A stretch of 34,488 bases of DNA from UBA1774 sp045628925 (lineage in GTDB: Bacteria > Bacillota > Clostridia > Oscillospirales > Oscillospiraceae). The notes beneath the pieces are model-generated. The model was not told where the DNA came from, searched no databases, and worked only from the letters and a program-made list of their open reading frames with translations. The stretch is from contig JAZQQF010000183.1 of NCBI GenBank assembly GCA_045628925.1, positions 1-34,488 on the forward strand. The letters run 5' to 3'. Position 1 is the stretch's first letter; every line of letters starts with the position of its first letter. Below, in pieces: positions 30,717 to 34,488 of the stretch. A program made the translations under genes and the position numbers.

Positions 30717-31742
30717 CTATTCCGTGAACGAATCGAAGCCCGGGGAGGTATGCACCGTCCCATCCGCATAGAGCCACAGCGCCTCGGCGCCGTACCGCTC
30801 CAGCAATCGAAGCCCCGCCTCCTCGGAGAGCAGGAACAGGGAGGTGGAGAGCGCGTCCGCGAGGCCGGAATCCGGGCAGACCACGGTTACCATCACATAG
30901 CCCTCTGCGGGATACAGCGTGTCCGGGTCGATGATATGGTGATACTCCTGCCCGTCCACGGTGAATACCCGCTGATAGCTGCCGCTGGTGACGGCGCTCA
31001 TATCCCGGAGATCCAGGCAGCGCAGCTCGCCCTTTTCCAGAGGATTCTCCAGCGCCACGCGCCAGCATTCGCCGCCCGGCTTCGTCCCCACGGTGCAGAC
31101 ATTACCGCCCGCAGAGACGAGGAAACCGGTGTATCCGGCGGCTTTCGCCTGCTGACAGGCATACTGCACCGCCCAGCCCTTGGCGATGGCCCCCACGTCC
31201 AGCCGCGCTTCCGGGTCAGAAAGGCGCACCGTTCCTGCCATGGCATCCAGCTCCAACGCTTCCGGCGAGATATGCGCCTTCGCCAGCTCCAGCGCTTCCG
31301 GATCGGGCAGCGCCGCGGCGTCAGGGGAGGCCAGCGCGGCAGTCCGGGCATCGTGCCAGAGGGACAGGACGCTGCCCGCGCAGACGTTCAGCTTCCGTCC
31401 CCCGGCCTCGCCCAGCTCCTGCGAGAGCGAGAGCAGGTCGAGAATGCGCCCGTCCACGCTGACGGCATCGCCGCCCGCGCGGCGGTTCACCGTGCAGAGG
31501 TTGTTCATGCCGTCATACTCCGCGTAGATATCGAACAGCCGGTGGCATTCCAGCAGCTCCGAATGCAGAAAATCCGCCAGCTCTCGAAACTCGCTCTGGC
31601 TGGCGGCATAGGCGGTGACGGTGGTCACCGTGTCAAAAACATCCGTATAGGTGATGCTGTAGCTCTGCATCCGAGCCCCGCAGGCGCAGAGGCACAGCAG
31701 GCAGAGGCAGCAGAGCAGGGCGGAAAATCGTTTCAGACTCAC
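30717..31742 (-). CDS. apbE: FAD:protein FMN transferase, ApbE family lipoprotein
   Basis: 341 residues. An N-terminal Cys-rich hydrophobic signal with lipobox LCAC (Cys about 21) marks it as exported and lipid-anchored. ApbE features: TYTDVFDTVTTVTAY at the start of the domain, LDVGAIAKGWAVQ, SAGGNVCTVG, and the substrate region TSGSYQRVFTVDGQEYHHIIDP, then DALSTSLFLLS. These enzymes attach FMN by a phosphoester bond to Ser/Thr of exported flavoproteins, e.g. RnfG/NqrC-type or flavin reductase partners. The GTG start overlaps the stop of the Na/Pi transporter gene (GTGA), so translation is coupled. The stop codon is TAG. The target flavoprotein is not in the window. Confidence 0.95.
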   Translation of the reverse strand: MSLKRFSALLCCLCLLCLCACGARMQSYSITYTDVFDTVTTVTAYAASQSEFRELADFLHSELLECHRLFDIYAEYDGMNNLCTVNRRAGGDAVSVDGRILDLLSLSQELGEAGGRKLNVCAGSVLSLWHDARTAALASPDAAALPDPEALELAKAHISPEALELDAMAGTVRLSDPEARLDVGAIAKGWAVQYACQQAKAAGYTGFLVSAGGNVCTVGTKPGGECWRVALENPLEKGELRCLDLRDMSAVTSGSYQRVFTVDGQEYHHIIDPDTLYPAEGYVMVTVVCPDSGLADALSTSLFLLSEEAGLRLLERYGAEALWLYADGTVHTSPGFDSFTE

Positions 31743-33496
31743 AGATCGCTCACGTATTTCTCGGTGAAGCGCAGGAACGCTTCGGTAAAGACCGTGGTCT
31801 CCTCCGCATTGGAGGAATACTCATGGGGCATATAGGAGGGGTTCCCGGCCTTGAGGGTGCAGATGGCCAGATTGGAGCAGTGATCGGAGATGCGCTCGAA
31901 ATTCGTCACCAGATCGTTGAACACGAAGCCCACGCTGATGGTGCACTTCCCGGCCTGCAGACGGTTCACGTGCCGGAGCTTCAATTCATCGCAGATGATG
32001 TCGATGACCTCCTCCAGCGGCTCCACCAGCAGCGCCTGCTTGTCATCATCCTCGCAGTAGGACTTCACGGCCAGCTGTGTGATCTCCGACAGGGCGGCGG
32101 CGACGGTGTTCAGCTCCACGGCGGCCTCGGGGGAGAAGACCTGCTTCTTTTCCTGCATCTCCACCGCCAGCTCGGCGATGTTCTGGGCATGGTCGCCCAT
32201 ACGCTCCATGTCGCTGATGCTGCTGAGGATCTTTTCCACCACGGCTTCCTGATCGGGCAGGGCCTCGGCGGCCAGCAGACGCATGAGATAGTCGCCCAGC
32301 TTGTCCTCATATTTATCCAGCAGGGTCTCCCGCGCGGTGACCCGCTCCAGCACCGTCTTGTCAAAATTGTCGAACAGGCTGATCGCGTCGGCAATGGAAC
32401 CCTGCGCGATCTCTGCCATCTTCCGGGCGGCGGCCATGGACAGATTCAGTGCGGTGCTGGGGTAGCGCAGGGTCGTATCCGTCAGCGCTTCCAGATATTC
32501 GCTGTCCGCGTCCTCGTTGGGATTGTAGCGGATGATCTTGTACGAGAGCTTGGCGATGAGCTTGTGGAAGGGCAGCATGCAGAACACGGAGATGGCGCGG
32601 GTCGAGGTGTTCAGAATGGCGATGGTCACCGCGTTGGCAGCCGCGTCCATGAAGCTCAGTGCGCCGCAGAGGCGCAGAATTTCATAAACGACGGTGATGA
32701 AGATGCTGCCGATGATGCTGCTGGAGATGTAGGCCATGGCGGCGCGCTTCCCGTTTTTGGAGGAGCCCATCATGCTGAGCAGCACCGGCGTGCAGCAGCC
32801 GATGTTGATGCCCATGATGAGGGGGAGGCAGGCGTCAAGGCTCAGAACGCCGGTCACGCTCAGGGCCTGCAGGATGCCGACGCCGGCGCTGCAGCTCTGG
32901 ATGATGGCGGCCAGCACCAGACCGGCCAGCATGGCAAGGATCGGGTTATCGAACAGCGTGAGGAGGCCGACGAAGGCCGGGTCGCTTTTCAGCGGGCCCA
33001 TCGCGCCGGACATGGTGGTCATGCCGTTCATCAGCAGGCAGAAGCCCAGCAGGATGGAACCCGTGCTCTTCCACACGTGCTTTTTGGCGAACATATGCAG
33101 GCCGATGCCGATAAAGGCGAACACCGGCACGAAGGTGGAGGCGCTGAGCGCCCGGGCAAGGCCGCTGGCTCCCTCCGTGCTGGCAAGGGTCAGGATCCAC
33201 CCGGTCATGGTGGTACCGATCTCGGCGCCGAGGACGAGGGTCACGCACTGGGCGACCTTCATCATGCCCGCGTTGACAAAGCTCACGACCATGACGGTCG
33301 TGGCCGAGGAGGACTGGATCACCGCCGTCACGAAAACGCCGAGGAAGAGACCCTTCAGCGGCGTGGAAGACAGCTTCCACAGAATGCTTTCCATTTTGTT
33401 GCCTGCAAGGCTCTTGAGGCCGCTCCCCATGACGGACATACCGAACAGGAAGAACGCAAGACCGCCCAGCAGCGTGAACACATCAAATATCGTCAT
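31739..33496 (-). CDS. Na+/phosphate cotransporter with C-terminal PhoU-like domain
   Basis: 585 residues. The N-terminal membrane part (about 1-310) contains the two inverted-repeat signatures of the NptA/PNaS family: TAVIQSSSATTVMVVSFVNAG and AAIIQSCSAGVGILQALS, with about eight membrane helices. The C-terminal part (about 350-560) has PhoU-like helical repeats (ISDMERMGDHAQNIAELAVEM and NFERISDHCSNLAICTL, both with the metal-site pattern). It moves phosphate with sodium ions, and the PhoU-like part probably regulates flux. ATG at 33496 follows GGTGGAG; GTG at 33505 is a possible alternative. The 3' end overlaps apbE. Confidence 0.94.
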   Translation of the reverse strand: MTIFDVFTLLGGLAFFLFGMSVMGSGLKSLAGNKMESILWKLSSTPLKGLFLGVFVTAVIQSSSATTVMVVSFVNAGMMKVAQCVTLVLGAEIGTTMTGWILTLASTEGASGLARALSASTFVPVFAFIGIGLHMFAKKHVWKSTGSILLGFCLLMNGMTTMSGAMGPLKSDPAFVGLLTLFDNPILAMLAGLVLAAIIQSCSAGVGILQALSVTGVLSLDACLPLIMGINIGCCTPVLLSMMGSSKNGKRAAMAYISSSIIGSIFITVVYEILRLCGALSFMDAAANAVTIAILNTSTRAISVFCMLPFHKLIAKLSYKIIRYNPNEDADSEYLEALTDTTLRYPSTALNLSMAAARKMAEIAQGSIADAISLFDNFDKTVLERVTARETLLDKYEDKLGDYLMRLLAAEALPDQEAVVEKILSSISDMERMGDHAQNIAELAVEMQEKKQVFSPEAAVELNTVAAALSEITQLAVKSYCEDDDKQALLVEPLEEVIDIICDELKLRHVNRLQAGKCTISVGFVFNDLVTNFERISDHCSNLAICTLKAGNPSYMPHEYSSNAEETTVFTEAFLRFTEKYVSDL

Positions 33497-33544
33497 ACAC
33501 TCCACCGATATTCCTTTTTTCTTTTTCCCTATTATTCCTCTTTT

Positions 33545-33573
33545 ATCATAGCACACAAATCCGCCGATGAAAA
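33545..33573 (-). promoter_or_regulatory. Probable promoter of the Na/Pi cotransporter-apbE operon
   Basis: On the - strand TTTTCA (33573-33568), a 17-bp spacer, and TATGAT (33550-33545), about 49 bp before the ATG. Confidence 0.5.
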
Positions 33574-33678
33574 GAGGGAAGCATGAACAAATATCATCAA
33601 ATCCTGGAGAGAAAAGATACACCGTTTTTGCTGCTTTCGATATTTGGCGCATTTTGTCCGCTTTTTTCCGGATTAGTA

Positions 33679-33707
33679 TGGACAAACGGAAAAAAGTGTG
33701 CTATTCT
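33679..33707 (+). promoter_or_regulatory. Promoter of the lysine-riboswitch/dapA transcript
   Basis: TGGACA at 33679-33684, a 17-bp spacer, and TATTCT at 33702-33707. Predicted start near 33714, about 15 bases before the riboswitch. Confidence 0.65.
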
Positions 33708-33728
33708 CAGAAAAATTCCATATTGCAA

Positions 33729-33876
33729 TGAAAGGATAGAGGCGCAGCTGTCAAAAGTAGCGCCGGTGTATGAGGTTTCGCAGACCGTTGCCGGTGTGAA
33801 AGGGGCCGCTGCCGAAGGTGAGCAGGCGAATACTCATCTGGGCATCCGGAGAAGATCCGTATGACTGTCGCTTTTG
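33729..33876 (+). promoter_or_regulatory. Lysine riboswitch (L box)
   Basis: Conserved L-box segments appear in order: AGAGGCGC (33738-33745), AAAAGTAG with GCGCC pairing, GAAAGGGGCCGCTGCCGAAG (33799-33818), GAGCAG, CTGGG after a short hairpin, the GGATCTTC-like stem around 33849-33860, and the closing GACTGTCGC (33863-33871). The element precedes dapA, the usual partner of the L box, and an intrinsic terminator follows. Exact outer boundaries are approximate, because P1 is short. Confidence 0.92.
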
Positions 33877-33950
33877 CGGAGAGCTATGTATTGATTGCAG
33901 AATTCGGGGTATCGGGCTGCCCGTTTCGGCGCCTGTCATTTCGATTTTGC

Positions 33951-33980
33951 GCAGCCGATGCAGAGCCATCGGCTGCTTTT
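33951..33980 (+). terminator. Riboswitch-controlled terminator before dapA
   Basis: A perfect 10-bp stem (GCAGCCGATG at 33951-33960, CATCGGCTGC at 33967-33976) with a 6-base loop, followed by TTTT. It lies 45 bases before the dapA start. High lysine should favour it. Confidence 0.9.
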
Positions 33981-34025
33981 CATTTCCGAGATCGCAATAT
34001 GGCGAAAAAAGAGGAGGACAAAACC

Positions 34026-34488
34026 ATGACGGAACATCCCATTTTCAAGGGCGCGGCGACCGCGCTGGTCACCCCGCTGAACGCTGAGGGCGTGGATTAC
34101 GCGAACTTCGGCCGTCTCATCGACTGGCAGATCGCTGAGGGGATCGACGCGCTGGTCATCGCCGGGACCACCGGCGAGGGCAGCACCCTTTCCGACGAGG
34201 AGCATCGCGCCGTTCTGAAATTCGCCGCCGAGCGCATCGCGGGCCGCGTGCCCATGATCGCCGGCACCGGCTCCAACGATACCGCCTACGCCATTTCCCT
34301 GACGAAGTACGCCTGCGACGTGGGGGCGGACGCCATGCTGGTGGTGACCCCTTACTATAATAAAGCGACCCAGAAGGGCCTCATCCAGATGTACCGCGCC
34401 ATCGCGGACGCTTCCACCAGGCCCCTCATCCTGTATAACGTGCCCTCCCGCACCGGCGTGGGCATCGAGCCGGAGACCTATGCGGAGC
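34026..34488 (+). CDS. dapA: 4-hydroxy-tetrahydrodipicolinate synthase, N-terminal half (3' end outside window)
   Basis: 154 residues are visible, and the frame runs off the window. DapA condenses pyruvate and aspartate semialdehyde in the first step of lysine/diaminopimelate synthesis. Typical features are FKGAATALVTPLN at the start, the pyruvate-binding motif AGTTGEGSTLSDEEH (about 48-62), GTGSNDTAYAISLTKYA, and DAMLVVTPYYNKATQKGL with the catalytic Tyr, then ILYNVPSRTGVGI. The lysine of the Schiff base lies beyond the end. The ATG has GAGGAGG upstream. Control by the lysine riboswitch fits the function. Confidence 0.97.
   Translation, partial: MTEHPIFKGAATALVTPLNAEGVDYANFGRLIDWQIAEGIDALVIAGTTGEGSTLSDEEHRAVLKFAAERIAGRVPMIAGTGSNDTAYAISLTKYACDVGADAMLVVTPYYNKATQKGLIQMYRAIADASTRPLILYNVPSRTGVGIEPETYAE

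Noticed and set aside
31823..33586. His/Asp-rich open frame opposite the Na/Pi transporter
   Set aside because: It is the antisense of a clearly identified membrane protein, and His-rich antisense frames are common at this GC content.
33583..33864. Short open frame of 93 codons on the + strand
   Set aside because: It crosses the dapA promoter and lysine riboswitch, and its composition does not look like protein.

Overview
The window looks like chromosomal DNA of a GC-rich anaerobic Firmicute, most likely a gut Clostridia/Oscillospirales-type bacterium. This rests on SLH-domain surface proteins, GLUG/MBG repeats with a dockerin-like tail, a glycyl radical enzyme, B12 salvage under a cobalamin riboswitch, a lysine riboswitch before dapA, strong Shine-Dalgarno sites and sigma-A-type promoters. 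I see no phage, transposon or CRISPR array. The assignment is inference from gene content, not a database match.

Layout. (1) 1-7.4 kb is a cell-surface region: the C-terminus of an SLH-anchored protein, a DUF4430-type lipoprotein, a large secreted protein of unknown function, an SGNH/CE2-like esterase and a secreted GLUG/MBG protein with a dockerin-like end. (2) 7.5-12.2 kb is a tightly packed B12 operon (promoter, cobalamin riboswitch, intrinsic terminator, cobT, cobU, cobS, a short CobU-like gene, a cobC-like gene and a TIM-barrel gene). It covers nucleotide-loop assembly, i.e. salvage and completion of cobamides, not corrin-ring synthesis. (3) 12.2-16.1 kb holds a two-cupin protein divergent from a pair of esterases (CE1-like and type-B carboxylesterase). 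(4) 16.1-17.4 kb is a membrane glycosyltransferase. (5) 17.5-23.4 kb is a peptide/nickel-type ABC transporter operon ending in a TPR-like gene, with most genes overlapping by ATGA. (6) 23.5-27.5 kb is the most unusual part: a glycyl radical enzyme with an atypical active-site Cys loop (GCVYP), divergent from two small cupin-fold proteins carrying three copies of a C-x7-C-x2-C-x2-C motif. The two promoters overlap and face each other around a 15-bp palindrome. (7) 27.5-30.1 kb is an 833-residue protein with an N-terminal ADP-ribosylglycohydrolase domain and a long uncharacterised C-terminal half. (8) 30.2-30.7 kb holds tRNA-Gln and tRNA-His with a promoter and a series of hairpins. (9) 30.7-33.6 kb is a Na/Pi cotransporter-PhoU protein coupled to an ApbE lipoprotein. 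(10) 33.6 kb to the end is a lysine riboswitch, a terminator and the start of dapA.

How the genes may work together. The B12 operon is a coherent regulated pathway. The best candidate for a new system is the glycyl radical enzyme with its two Cys-motif cupins, perhaps fed by the ABC transporter that follows it on the same strand. The shared promoter region supports co-regulation, but the substrate, the metal and any physical complex are unknown, and no radical-SAM activase is present in the window. The two-cupin protein at 12.2 kb is a distant relative of the two small cupins, so this cupin family occurs at two places within 14 kb.
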